The position numbers were made by a program, and so were the translations under genes. From assembly GCA_948470475.1 (NCBI GenBank), contig OX419342.1, positions 438,701 through 502,700 on the forward strand: a DNA stretch of 64,000 bases, read 5' to 3'. Of the stretch, positions 35,801 to 48,122 are shown piece by piece. The notes beneath the pieces are model-generated. The model ran no database searches. It was not told the DNA's origin and was given only the letters and a program-made list of their open reading frames with translations. Position 1 is the stretch's first letter, and each line of letters starts with the position of its first letter. Source of the DNA: Galaxea fascicularis (taxonomy: Eukaryota > Cnidaria > Anthozoa > Scleractinia > Euphylliidae).

Positions 35801-38800
35801 AGTTCGTGAATCCAGTCAGGATGGATCTTCAGATAATCTGTATGTTTTGGATGATTTTGAAGGAAACAATAGTGAACTTGAAAAAAATACTTCCCAAGCA
35901 TCAGTCACTCAAAGTATGTATACATTAAAAATTGTACTTTTCATTCTCTGTTTTTTTAGTTTTTGCTGGTATGTTTGTTTTGTTTTGTGAATGTTTCTTA
36001 GTTTTGGTATTACTGACTGTCTTACATCTTGTTTATCCTGCCATAGAAAGAAACAAGAAATCTGTGAGTTATTCATTTGAACTGGTTTTCTTCATAATAT
36101 ACTTTTTTCAGGCTCATCTGACAAAGAAGAAGAGAATGATGATGATGATGATGAGGAGGAGGAGGATGAAGAGGATGATGATGATGATGAGGAACTTGAT
36201 GAAGAAGAACTCATCAAACAAATGCTCGCTAAAGAGCAGCAAAAACTTTCACAGGCAAACAACAATGACGATGGTGGTGGTGAAAAAAACGATGACAGAA
36301 ATGTACACCAAGTTGTTTCTGCTGCTCCTACAGATTCTGAAGATTTTTCATCACAAAGTTCTTCATCTAGTAATGTTGTTACCTCAATCCCAGCTACAAC
36401 AGCATCAACAGAGCAGGCATTATCAACTTCGACAACAGGTGCATCTACAAAATCATCCTCATCCCAGTATCCTGTGTCTTCCACTGGTCATTGCCCATAC
36501 TGTGGCTCAACAGATGTCAAATATATCATCGTTGTTTCAGAAAATACACAAGACTCGGAGCTACCACAGAGTCTGCAGCAACTACTTAAGAGCAATCAAG
36601 CTTTTAAAATGGCTAAAGGTGAGGTGCATGGATCACACAATCATGCAGAGGCATAACACCTTGGGTAGTGTAGTTTACAGTAGTAGAACTCCCTACTTGC
36701 ATCGCTGAATGTCACAGCCACTAATTTCGTCATAATTACGCATGTGCACTCAGGCTTTCATTTTAGGATATGTTCCTTGAAATAGTATTCAGCCACAGTC
36801 ATGGTTTTATGGTTATATTACCGGTTGTGTAAAGTGAGACTCTGTGCTCTCTCACACTCAATTTCCATAACACATATCTAAAATGATATTATTGAAAAAA
36901 TAATGCAAAAGGTGTACAGTAAGTAATTTTATGGCAAACTAGTATCTGTCAGATTGCAACCCTTACAAAAAATCTTGAAATACCAGGTGATTTGTATGAC
37001 AGTAATTTAAAATATTGTTAATAAGATTACAGAATGAAAGTATTGTCAACTGCAGGGTAATTTTGTGAAGTTTGCATAAAATTTCTTTAACCCTTCAAGG
37101 TTCTACCTTCATTGCTTCTCTGGTTTATTCTGTTTTGTCTTTAAAACACAAATTGTTTACTGTGCAGAAAGCTCATACTGGTAATAAGTTTTTGTGGGAA
37201 GGCGCACCCAAAATGTCCAATTAAGTGGTTATATTGTTGGGTCATTAAACTGTGATTTGTAACTTTGTGTTTCAAAGACTTTTACCCTTGTCCAAAATAG
37301 CCACCAAATCTCGCCTCTGTTTTTATGCCGTAGTTGACAGTCTGAGACTCTACACTGTATGTAATGGCTTATCAGAAAAGCTTGCTTGATTTGTGGAATA
37401 GTTGATTTTTGGAATAAAAGAAGATATTTGTTGTCACCTGGCTTCACTCTGAGGAACTCAGAAATCAAGATACACTCTATAATCAGATGATACCTGAGGC
37501 AGCATCCACGTGGGGAAACACAAGAAGTGTTTTTCTCCATTTTCATGTGCACACATTTACATTTGCCAGGCAAACTTTCAAACTCTCAAATTGTTATCCT
37601 TTGTAAAAATGGCATGTGATCCCTAGATGGAGATCTGCTGTTTTCTCCTGTATTGTCCATTAAAATCTAAACATATTTTATAAAGACACTAGCACTTTGC
37701 TACAAAACCTCTTAAGAATATTTGTCAAGTCTTGAACATTCACAACTTGGCATAATAAATTATTGTTAAATTATTATTATGGTCTTGTGTGGATCAGTTC
37801 TGGTACAGTCCAGATCAAGTGTCTGTACATGTAGCAAGCATTTTCATTGATGTAAAATTTGCTGCCCAGAAATTGAAGCGAGAGTGAAATATTGATGAAG
37901 GAGAGGTAGAGAGTTTTAGCGGTCACTTCTACTGTGAAACCTACTAAAATGTTTGGTACAACGCTTGGCTTTGTTTTGATTCCTAGGGTTGATGTACAAC
38001 ACCGTGGATTGGACGTCTGCAATTCTAACTCAAACAATGACTACTTTTGTTCAAAAACGTTGTTTGAAAATCACTCAAAAACTTTAAAAGCATTGGAAAT
38101 CACTTCTCCTTAGCTGTGGGAGAATGTAGAGACAAGAGCCTTGATTTACCTCAAAGAGTTTTTGAGTTGTTAACTTTAGATTTGGTGCATTGTCTGTAGA
38201 CCACTAATGATTATTTGGCTGTTGATTTGAAAGTAGCAGAAAGTTTTTAATTCTACAAACAGCTTGATGCGCACCAGGTTGAGCCATTGCAGAAAGGAAA
38301 ACAAAATATTTTGTCATTTTATTTGAAACTGGTGCAAATACAAAATGTGTTTTGGAATAAACAGGACAAAGGATCCTCTAGTAACATAATATATCAAAAA
38401 ATAAAAGGTTAACATTATTATTCTGCAGATACTTTGAATTCCTTTTACCATCGAACCTGCAGTCAAGTTATCCTGCACCTTTCTCTGCTGTTTTTACTCT
38501 GTATTCAGGATCATTTTTCTATAAAGGTTAATCTTGTGCACTCTAATACTCTATTATTTTATTTGTGGCAGGTGAAAGTGAGCCACCTTCATTCCAGTGT
38601 CAGAAGTGCCAATATGGCTTTAATCTGAACTGGTCCAAAACAAACCTTGAGCTCATATTTGGATTGCCTCCTACTACATCAACAGCTGTTTCATCTACAG
38701 CTACCTCACACACTTCAACATCTTCTACGGCATACCAAGCATCATACATTCCACACCCACGTTACCCACCACCAAGTTTGCCACCACCAGGGTATCTACC

Positions 38801-41800
38801 GCCTGTTAGGGTGCCTCCCCCCGTTCCTGCTATACCTTATCCTGGGTAAGTATCATGACTCATTGTACGTTTGGACCCAGAAGTTTGACTGTTTGCTTTT
38901 GTAGAGCACTTTTGATTTCCACAGCACACAGGCAAAAAGAATGAAATGCATATATTGGCCTGTTCTATGCCAACTGCAGATTAATACTGAGATTGACAGA
39001 CAAAATGGAGATGTTTATTGTACACCAAGATGATAACATTAATGGATTTATTTCATTTTCCTCTCGTCAGCTCTGCTCCTACATATCCTGGTTATTATGG
39101 ACCGTATTATCCCCCACCAGTTGGCTCATATCCTCCTTATGCAACACCCACCATACCACTCCATGGGATACCTTACCCTGGTATGCCACCTCCAGGATTA
39201 CCTCCTCCTGGAATACCCCCTGGAGTACCACCTCTGAGTTTCCATCCCCCTAGAATACCACCCCCTGGGATTCCCCCACCTGTGATCCCCCCGCCTGGGG
39301 TACCACCTCCTGGTGTACCAGCCCTTGGCATACCACCCCCTGGGGTAATTCCTTCTGGCTACCCCCCTCCAGCTGTTCCATCTGTTCCTCCATCAGGGGC
39401 ACAAGTCTGGGGAAGCTACCCTCAATCCCAGGTTGCATACCAAGCCCCTCCCTACTACCCACCTCCCCCAGCAAGAGGTTACCTCCCTCCTCCTGGAGGA
39501 AGACCCTATTACCCACCCCAGCAGCCACTAAGAAGCCCAAGGCCTGGAGGAGCCCGCCCATGGTACCACACTCCAACACATGCAATAGTCACCAGTACAG
39601 CTGCTGCAGCAGTTCCACCCCAACAAGATGCCAGTGCACCACAGACTGCAGAGGATGAAGTTGGTGAAAAAGCAGCAGCTCGATTTGAAATGGTGTTGAA
39701 TCAGATTGACCAAGCCAAAGCTCGTGTTCGCCATGAGAAAGAACAGATGGTGGAGTTCCAGAGAGCAGTGCATGGAGATCAACTTTATCATCATCTGCAG
39801 CAAAGTGAGGAGCCAAATGCACTCGCAGACGAAGGACTTAAGATGCCAGATTACGATGAAAAGCCTCCCGGTGATGATGATACTGGTAATGTCGTGATTA
39901 TAGAAATTTAGTCATACACGGAAAATCCTGTCTCAACTCCCACCTGAAACTCTGATGCATTATATGTGGCATGCCAAGTCCACTCCCTGCAACTTTCATT
40001 GCTTTCAGGCGACTGTATATATAGTTGCAATATGAAATAAGCAAGTTGGTCACCAAAAACACTTTGAGCTCGGTTTCATAATAAAATTGCTGCTAGCGTA
40101 ACGCAAAGCATGATTGCTAATGCCAGTCTTTGAACTAGCAATTTTGTATCAATTAAACATCTGACCTGAGCAGTTATTTCTTTGAAGTTTGCTTCTGACT
40201 ATTCAGTTTGTTTTCATTATACCTTAGATTACTCATATTTCTTAAATCTGTGATATCTTTCTCTCACACTAACTAGAATACTCGTGGTCCTTTCCAGGGT
40301 TTGGCTCGAGCGTCATCATAACCGAGTCTTTAGAGAAAGATAAAGTTGAAGAGACATCAGAGATGACGCCATCTGATGTCAGTGTACTCACAGAGATGAC
40401 TGAAGGTGACAGTAACGTGACCGCCGGTGACCAATGTGACGTCGCAGCACCTGAGACCGAGGCTGGTATCCGTGCTGAGTCCCAGAGTGCTATCACTGAA
40501 AATGATGATTCCAAAGAGGATCAGAATGTCAATCTTAACGTTGCTGTACAAGAAACGGTGAAGACAGCTCCAGAGATAGCAGGTCCTACTCGAGGGAGGC
40601 GCAGGGGACGGTCCAAGAAGCAAGACGAATCACAGATTCCACCTATTGTGACCTCCTCGCGACAAACCGGGCGATCACGTAGATCTGAACCCACCGCGAT
40701 TTCAGAGGACACCGATTCTACTGGAACTGAAGAGGAAGTTATGACATATATCGGACGGTTCAGAAGACCACGCAAAACAAACCTACTGAACAGAGAAGTG
40801 CAGCGGCTTGACATTAGCGACGACCAACAACAAGGCATGCAAGAAGAAGAAACAGGCGATACTGAGATGCTGGAGTCATCAGACGTTCTCAGCCAGAGCA
40901 GTGCTATACCTCAGACTGATAGTGACTCCACGCATGACGTGCCCAGTGAAAGCTTAGCGTCCTCATCAGAACCAGAGGTTCCTGTTGCGGCACAAGTGCG
41001 CCCACAGCGTGGGAGACAAGCACGCGGAAGGAAAAGAAAGCTGGAAACAGCTGTTGCTGCATCCGCCATTAGAAAATCACAGCGACTGGTAGCCGAAGAG
41101 CAACAAGGTGAAAGAGAGGTGGTTGATGATGAGGCCATGGTGGAGGAAAGTGCGGCTGTTCATGGCCAAGAGGGAGATACAGAGGTACCTGTAACAAGTG
41201 CGAGAGTGGGAAGGGCAGGAACGGGTGCTTCAGGTGGTGCAGCCGAGCAGCCCGAGGCTGACGACAGCACCTTGGTTACAGCTAAGTCAAGTGATGATAA
41301 GAGCATCGAAACAAATCCTGGTGACCTCGAGAAACTAACAGAAGCAGCTGATAAGAAGGAAGCTAAGGTCCACTCCAAACGTCAGACACGAAAAGTTCCA
41401 CAGCTGTCCCAAGAACCAGAAGCAGTTATTGAACAAACCAACTTACCTACGGTGGTAAAACAAGAGAATGAAGAAGGGTTTGACGCCATGGAAATTACTA
41501 ATCGGCGAGCTCGCAAGTCTGCTCCAACACATGTTTCGCCAGAAGCTGATAAAGCTACGAGAAATCGCCGAACACGAAAATCTGCACAAGTGTCCTCTCA
41601 AGAGTCTGAAATATCAGGAACTGAACAGCATCCAAATAGCGATCAAACGCGAAAAAATGGCAAATCACAACCTGAAGACAGTCAGCCGGAAAAAAAGCAA
41701 TCAGCTGCATCCGTTGGAGAACAAGAAGACGAGGTAGGCCGTCGGACAAGAAGGACTCGGAAATCTTCGGCATCCATCGAAGAGACAACCAAGAATTCGA

Positions 41801-42147
41801 CCGACACACCCTCCCCGGAGGAAGATGAACTCCCCTATCGAGCGAAAAGATCTCGGAAATCAAGGGATTCGAGCGAAGACACGACAAAGGAATATGTTCA
41901 TTTGTTAGCCGAACCCGACACCCCACAAGAGACTCTTTCTTCTCGACGAACACGAGGGAGAAAAACCAAGCCAGAAATACAAGAGAGCAATGAGTTGTTA
42001 GAGCCTGAGTCAGGTGATGTGACAGCTCAAGACGATGTTGGGGACAAAGTTCCCGTGACTCCTCGGGAAAGAGCATCTAAGAAAAATGCGGCGGTAAAAA
42101 CTCCAGAAACTGTTAAAAGAGTTACCAGGGCTCGACAGAAAAAGTAA
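32827..42147 (+). CDS. Uncharacterised protein with two split zinc-knuckle modules, Pro-rich and Arg-Lys-Ser-repeat regions
   Basis: Exons 32827-32832, 32912-32955, 33426-33554, 34489-34585, 35064-35186, 35518-35563, 35803-35913, 36112-36618, 38572-38845, 39071-39885 and 40277-42147 join in one frame: 1340 codons plus stop. An optional 27-base microexon at 35719-35745 would also keep frame. Order of parts: module 1 (about 43-132, CPRCG, later LLCRGFC and GFNVNWSNVTLNEIL); acidic D/E tract; Ser/Thr-rich linker; module 2 (about 311-390, CPYCG, then FQCQKC and GFNLNWSKTNLELIF); Pro/Gly/Tyr-rich region (about 395-620); a short coiled coil (ARFEMVLNQIDQAKARVRHE); and a long charged tail of over 600 residues with repeated R-R-x-R-K-S. 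Cys spacing suggests two zinc sites. The tail and acidic tract suggest a nuclear or chromatin role. I recognise no family. AATAAA lies at 42338-42343. Confidence 0.8.
33605..33640. repeat. (GTAA)n microsatellite at a retrotransposon 3' end
   Basis: About nine GTAA units followed by CTTTATTATTG. On the minus strand this reads AATAAAG-TTCTTAC-(TTAC)n, a common LINE 3' tail, and belongs with the fragment at 34118-34444. Confidence 0.75.
33830..34018. repeat. Long hairpin (fold-back element)
   Basis: CATTGTTGAGTTATATAAGC and AGAATTTTTAAGAACACTCG are mirrored to the right by CGTGTTCTTAAAAATTC and TATATAACTCAACAATG. The centre is AGCACTCGCCTTCGGCTCGTGCT-like and symmetric. AATAAAAAAC is mirrored at the outer edges. 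It sits between the LINE ORF fragment and its (TTAC)n tail, so it probably inserted into the LINE 3' UTR. Confidence 0.75.
34118..34444 (-). mobile_element. LINE (L2/CR1-like) C-terminal fragment
   Basis: The minus-strand frame reads NSDFAIPRFPTVGYGKHNLS, YLGPVIWSKLNKSIRSSESL and DIFKKCIK. This is the terminal motif seen after reverse transcriptase in this LINE group (compare YQGSFCINGTRIFNSLP at 11071-11463). 5' truncated, lying in an intron of the zinc-knuckle gene. Confidence 0.8.
36112..36230 (+). repeat. GAT/GAG triplet tract encoding a D/E run
   Basis: Coding triplet repeat in exon 8 of the zinc-knuckle gene, giving a run of about 25 Asp/Glu residues. A serine-rich ORF on the other strand is only its antisense. 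Confidence 0.9.
41380..42147 (+). repeat. Degenerate R-[RS]-x-R-K-S peptide repeats in the C-terminal tail
   Basis: Spaced at 25 to 45 residues the frame shows KRQTRKV, NRRARKSAPTHVS, NRRTRKSAQVSS, SDQTRKNGKS, GRRTRRTRKSSAS, AKRSRKSRDSS, SRRTRGRKTK and RVTRARQKK. Each is followed by acidic, Ser/Gln-rich spacers. Upstream GRRRGRSKK and RGRQARGRKRK resemble AT-hook cores (G-R-x). Repeats of this kind occur in chromatin proteins; DNA binding is inference. Confidence 0.7.
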
Positions 42148-42337
42148 TTTAAAAGCACCAAATTATTTAGCGTGAGTGTATACTTTTCGTGATGAAAGAA
42201 ACAGCTGATATCTTCAGTTTGTGGTTGTTGTGCATTTTGACGAAAGGCCCGTCACCTTTTATCGTTTCCTAGTGGACGGTTGGTTTTACGGTGATTAAGA
42301 ATACACGAACTCAGTATTGCTTTGATTCCTTACAAAT

Positions 42338-42343
42338 AATAAA
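42338..42343 (+). terminator. Likely polyadenylation signal of the zinc-knuckle gene
   Basis: AATAAA about 190 bases after the stop codon at 42145-42147. Confidence 0.55.
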
Positions 42344-43267
42344 GCAGGCGAATGGCTGTATACTTATCGTGGGAAAATAATTCCGTTCACGTACGAAAGT
42401 TGGACTTTAGAAGAGTGTCACGCTCTTGTATTTTCTGCCAACAACATCAAACTAAATGGACGATTTTTGCCAGCGATCATTGTGTCGGTTGTTAATAAAA
42501 ACGAAGTTGCTATGTGATTATGACCTCTGTGTAGGGTTCAGCGCTTTACCCTTGAGACAGAAAAACAAAACGGCCTTATCACGCATCCGTATCAACAATT
42601 TTGTGTTTGTTTATTTGAAAACAAACGTTATTCACACTTTGCCCTTACTGTTAGACTTCGTCCTGCAGTACTTCGACAGAAAAAAAATAACCCCCTTTCA
42701 GGATTAGAAAATCTGTCAAGACAGAAAAGTATCGAGGAAGGAAGATAAACGAGTCCTTTATATTTGGTGGTAGCTGATGTTATAAGCTAACGTGAAGGTA
42801 TTGCTCATTTAAAACCACTTTGAATCCTATTAAGCTGTGAGGCTTTCCATTATAATTAACACAAAATAGAACGCAACTGTTTGCAGAAATCCTCAGGATT
42901 ATTTTCTTCATACTTTTTCCTGCGTGTCATTGTATTTGATGGTTTTGTTAAAAACCCTTTGTAGACGTGTGTTCTTCCATCTTTCCCTTGAAGTTGCACC
43001 TGACTGCTTTAAATGATCTGTTTCTTCTGCTTGTCTGGTCTTCAATGAAGCCAGGATTTCTGTTCAGCTGGAGTGATTGCTTTCTCTTTTTCTCCATGTG
43101 TCTCTTACTCGTGATCCTGTGCTGTATCCCCAGGGCAATTGTCTGCCAAATCGTGATCATCTGATGTGAGAAAATATAAGAGATATCAGCAGCAATTAAG
43201 ACCTATCTGTTGGGAATGGAACAATACAATCTGTTGTTCATCGAATATGGCAGTTCTAAGAGTTTCA
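42344..43267. other. Intergenic, nothing identified
   Basis: Lies between two convergent genes. Small opposed ORFs near 42948-43164 lack any domain. Confidence 0.45.
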
Positions 43268-43808
43268 ACAGTTCCCATAGTAGCGACCCTCGTAACTTTC
43301 GGAATTAGCAGCCTTTAAGGCTCGCTACTTTCAGGGACCAAAAACCATAAAACAAAGTTGGCGCTAGGCTTTTCCTGAAATAAAAAAGAAATATATATTT
43401 GTGTTACATGGTCTGTGTCAGAGACACCTACATGCTAAGTACAGCAATACACAGATAAAATACATGAGTGATGATTAACAAATGACAAGGAATTCATTTG
43501 TCCAGTTTTAACATTGTCCAATCTGTGAACTGACATCAATTACGAATGATAGTTTCGGGCATGCCATGTTTCCCTTGTTGTAAAGAGCCTTATTGTGATA
43601 AATTTGTAAATGCAAGAAGATATCGGACTATGGACTACAATATTGGAAAACAGTAAAGGCACTCGGTATGTTTGTAATGTAATTTAAAAAGACTTAGACT
43701 CGATGCTTTTTGGGGACTCGCTACTTTCTGGGGCTCGCTATTTTCTGGATTTATTAGAAGTCGCAAACTTTTGACATACCTTTTGGGGGGTTGCTACTAT
43801 GGAAACTT
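43268..43808. mobile_element. 540-bp inverted-end element, 'CATAGTAGC' termini
   Basis: ACAGTTCCCATAGTAGCGAC at the left pairs with GGTTGCTACTATGGAAACT at the right. Subterminal GGCTCGCTACTTTC is repeated near 43319, and as GGACTCGCTACTTTCTGGGG with CTCGCTATTTTCTGG at 43715-43748. No ORF. A MITE by form. Confidence 0.6.
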
Positions 43809-44230
43809 TATGGTATGTAGTTTCAACAATAAATTTGATACTCAGTGAAATAAAAGCTGCAAGACTATGACATCATGTTGCATGGTATTTGACCAATCAC
43901 AAGTCAATACCATCTCAATAATCATGACATCTACAAAGAGTCTCCCCTACTCCACCATTATGCCACCCATCAGACCCCTACCCTGATTATCACAGGGGAA
44001 ACGATTAAAGGGTTTCATTTCTAAAAGAACTGTGTTGGTGGGAAATGGAAATGAAATTTGGCATATAACTGTTATAGATGGATGTAGTAGTCTGTTGTGA
44101 CAGAAAAATTGTTTCAGATAAAGTAGATTCAATAAGGTCTTTTAGCAGTAATAAAAACACTGAAAAATGTTATGTAAGTCATTCTCTGCTGACTAGATGA
44201 CCCCACAACTCCTAACTTGCAACAGATTGC

Positions 44231-46417
44231 CTATTTTTCTGGAAAGAGGAACCTTGTGGTTTGTTCAGTGTAACTCTCACCATCAAACTTTGTCCCACAC
44301 CAAATACAGTACTGATGAGTTCTTCGTAGGTACATAGTCAGGTGAACAAGCTTTTCTGGTGGCTAAAAAACAAACAAGAAAACACTTGACTGGCTTTCAG
44401 TCAGAAAGAGTTTATTTACCCAGCGGTTCTTCATTAGAAACAAAAATAAAGTGGACCACATTCACTATATCACTACCTCAGTTAAAGGTCCCATTGAGAT
44501 TCAACATTTGACCATTGTCTGTTCGACTTTGTGGGAGACTTGTTCTAGCTAACACTGTTGCAGGGGAATTGAAAATGGTATTTAAATATGCTGAGCCATT
44601 TCCCACTACAATTTCATGGACAAAACACCAATGAACCTCATGACATTTTGGGTGGGGGCTGGGGAGATGAGAAATGCCACTTAATAGTCACCACAGAAAG
44701 GTAGGAAAATATTTTGATGACAAACCTCTGGTTCTTCATCTTCCTCTGCTTCATCCTTGTCATCTGTTTCATTTTCATCTTCATTGTCATCATTATCATC
44801 TTTTATCTCCGGCCAAAACCACTTTTCAAGACATGGTAAATCCTACAAACGTAATGTTAGCACCAAAACTGAATTTGATTTGTTTTAAAACATTAACTTT
44901 TATATAGCTATCACACTTATTCATTTCACCAAATGCTGGAATTAAACTGATTTCATAAATGAACATTACACCCTTTTAGTAAACAAAATAAAGCTAATGA
45001 ATAACATGTGCAATTCATTGAAATGATCTGTTGCATTTCTCAGTTATTTACCTTTGATTTATCTAACTGCTCGCAGGCTTTCTGACTTTTGTACAGATCA
45101 CTGGCAGTTTGTCGCTCAGCAAACTTGTCACTCATGTGCCGCCTGAAGTTATCTCTCTGATTTTGTTCATTCTTCATTCTTTTCTTGGCACTTTCATGTT
45201 TAAGTGCCTCTTTCACTTCTCTCTGTCTTTTTAACAGCATATCATGGCCAAGACCTCCACGATCTAAACAATCACAGAAGACTGTTTACACCACAGGAAG
45301 CCCCCTTAACTAAACTGAATGAGAGTGGGCAGGAGAGTGGGTGCACAGGTGAATAGGGGGCAGGAGAGGTCAAGGCAGAAAATGGCATTCTAAAAGGATG
45401 GGAGGTGAAGATTAAATGATTTTTTTTTTGGGGGGGGGGTGAGTGTAACTTGAAATATACTGTGAGAAAAGGTAGAGAAGCAGGATAATGAGGCAAAGAA
45501 AGCAAGAGAGACTGACACCTCCGTGCCCCTCCCTAAATTATCCTCCCATTCTTCAGACATCACAGACATTTTATAAGTGAGGTACACCAAAGTGGTCCTG
45601 TATTCTAGGATCCCTCCACCTTGTTTGAAATTTGGAAAGCAAAACTCTTTGGCCTCAGTCGTTCAAAGGCCGGTTAAGATAACTCTAACCAGCGGATAAA
45701 ATTGATGTATTGGGTAGCGAGGTATCCGCTCTTTCAACAACTGAGGCTTGGTGTGTCAGAAATTCAGTAGCGCTCTTGCATAATATGAGCGAGGCAGTCC
45801 TTTCCATCCCTGTGAACAAGTGCCAACCGAGGCAGCAACGCGTTATATGTGAACTCGTTTGGTGTCTGATGATTGATTGTTCAAAAGGTTCCCCGGTACA
45901 ATTGCACACTTGATATGGTGTAAGACTGCATAAGAAGTCACATCACAGACCTGCCTTTATGGCTAACGGTATTGGTTCTGCCCTGCCAGTTCCTAAAAAT
46001 GAAAAAAAAAAAAACACACAAATGGATAACGAGGCTAATATTCTGTTATACTTCTGATTTTACAGTGATCAACCTTGTATGAAATTGAAGTAAGAACCAC
46101 TGCAAGTGGCTAAGATATCTTGACATCTGGATCATCTTACCGTCTTTGCCTAGACCCATACCATGTTTGAATCCCATTTTTTCAAGCATAGCAAATCCCT
46201 TGTTACTGCTGTTCAGTGCACTCGCCAGACCCTGTTCTCTGTGTTCATTCTCTCGCAATCGCATTGGTTTTACTTTATTTCGTTCATTTATCTCTTTTTG
46301 TGTCATCTCCCTCTTATACTTCTTCGCTATCTTATCTGGAACTAAACCAGGAGCATTCTCAGATGCGGTAAGAAGAAATTTGTCCGACATGTAATCATCT
46401 TCGTCTTCGTCCGCCAT
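44231..46417 (-). CDS. GPATCH11: G-patch domain-containing protein 11
   Basis: Five exons, 46417-46141, 45992-45951, 45263-45052, 44842-44726 and 44362-44231, give 259 codons plus stop in continuous phase. An in-frame ATG nine bases earlier (46426) is also possible; I prefer ATGGCGGAC. The start reads MADEDEDDYMSDKFL. The G-patch spans about residues 72-115 (GFAMLEKMGFKHGMGLGKDG, then EPIPLAIKAGRGGLGH). A Lys/Arg/Glu-rich coiled coil follows, then an acidic tract, then YLRRTHQYCIWCGTKFD, the CxxC-containing C-terminal motif of this family. The human protein is reported at kinetochores. It is convergent with the zinc-knuckle gene. Confidence 0.95.
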
Positions 46418-46426
46418 TTTGATCAT

Positions 46427-48119
46427 GACAACAGTAATTCTCGTTACCAGTCCCTTTCAGCTACTGACCTGTTCCAAGCTCTCAGATAAGACACAGGCCT
46501 GGATAAGACAGATAATGGCGGGCCTGTTTGCAGGCTATCCATTTTTCGTCGCTTTATTTTCGCCTGGTTCTTCCAGTACTGTCACGTCCCGTTTACTAAC
46601 TGCGAAGCTTATACCCCATTCACACCAACTAAACATGTTTAATTAAACCAGGTTTGGAAAAATGAAAACTATTAAAGAAAAAGTGGAACTCAGGTTCTTA
46701 TGCAGGATCTAGATGAACTTAAACATGTTCTTTAATTTGTGCTGAATTTGAAGTAAAAAAAACATCAGTAAGCAGCTTATATAAAGAAAACAATTTTAAA
46801 CCGCGTATAACTAAACAGCTTTTAAACTTTGGTGTGAACGGGGCATTAGACTGAACAGACGAGCGTGACGGACCAAGGGGAGACAGGGTAACCTCTCTCA
46901 ATTACCGTTCAGTGGCTCAGGCATTCTATTGAGGCGTCATAATGAGAAGAATTAAATAATTTCGCAAATTATGTTCCAGTTTTGTATCTAAAGGTTATGA
47001 TACTGCGCTGGAGTGATATTCTCTGTAGTTTTTGCATTGATGGGAGGCCCTTCCCGATTAAGCTAGCATTTTTTTTTTTTGCATTATTTGGTTAAACAAG
47101 CATTTTATTCTCACGTTTTCTGTCAAAAGAATTGCTAGCATTATATTTTAGCATTTTGCGTGACTTTGGTTTAGATTTCAGCACTCAAAGATTTTGAATG
47201 CTAAATTTTAGAATTCAAAAGTATTGTGATTATTTGCTCTTGTGTTTGAGAGAAGGATTCCTGTAACTGAAGTACTAAACTGAGTCAAAAGAAGTCTGTA
47301 CCAAGCTGGTCAGCGGTCAACTTTCAGAGGCCTGTAGGTACGTTATGTATGGGGACATATATTGTACCGTATACATTAAACGTACCATGGTATATACTGC
47401 ATGTGAGAATGCCATATATGCATCAAGGTATATATGTTTATTACACAAGGGTATACACAGCTATAAAAGGTCCTAGAGGACTATACATACTATACTTGGC
47501 TATACAAGGCTATACACAGCTATACAGAGTCAAACAAGATGGCGTCGGCCAGTGCCACGCCATGATCTTCTCGAAACTTGCAGCTCATACAAGGAAATTC
47601 TGGCGGAAGACATAGACCAGTCCATTCAACAATGGCTGTATTAGAAGTTTTATAAACAAGCAATTTAGCACTTTTCTTCTCTGATCCTCACAACTGCGAG
47701 GATCAGTCTTTATTTGATTTGATTTTTACTTAATTCAGTTGATGATGGAGTTTTCTGGAACCAAAGTAGCATTACTTTGAGAATCAAGCATAACTTGAGC
47801 GTTTTTTTTTTTTTTTACGTAAAAGGAGAATTGCTAGGAGCATAAAATGCCAGCCAGTTTACGGGCATAATCGGGAAAGGCATAATTGATGGAAACGAGG
47901 GGGTAACCACAGAAATGGTTTGAAGTCTGACAAAATTTTATCCTGTTTAAGTTCTTAATATACCTCATTGAAAACTATCCTCAAAAATCAATTTCGATTT
48001 GCTCTTGCAAATAAACGTCACTTGATACCTCCCTTCTCATGTTGACTGTGACACGGTTTTGGCCAAAAAGGAAACTTCCCACGCGGTACTTGATAAATTC
48101 AGCTCAGTGTTCGGCAGTC
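46427..48119. other. Gene-poor flank of GPATCH11
   Basis: Holds the GPATCH11 promoter, an ATAC-rich patch at 47349-47530 with repeats of CTATACA(A/C)(G/A)GC, a possible SINE scrap at 47683-47745 (CACAACTGCGAGGATCAG), and poly-T runs. No gene is supported. Confidence 0.5.
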
Positions 48120-48122
48120 TAA

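Noticed and set aside
36092..36484. 130-codon serine-rich ORF on the minus strand
   Set aside because: Antisense of the Asp/Glu tract in exon 8 of the zinc-knuckle gene.
39250..39585. 111-codon Gly/Val/Leu-rich minus-strand ORF
   Set aside because: Antisense of the Pro-rich coding region of exon 10.
40363..42147. 594-codon ORF as an independent intronless gene starting MTPSDVSVL
   Set aside because: The open frame extends upstream to an AACTAG acceptor at 40276 and joins in phase to the 39071-39885 exon, so it is the last exon of the larger gene.
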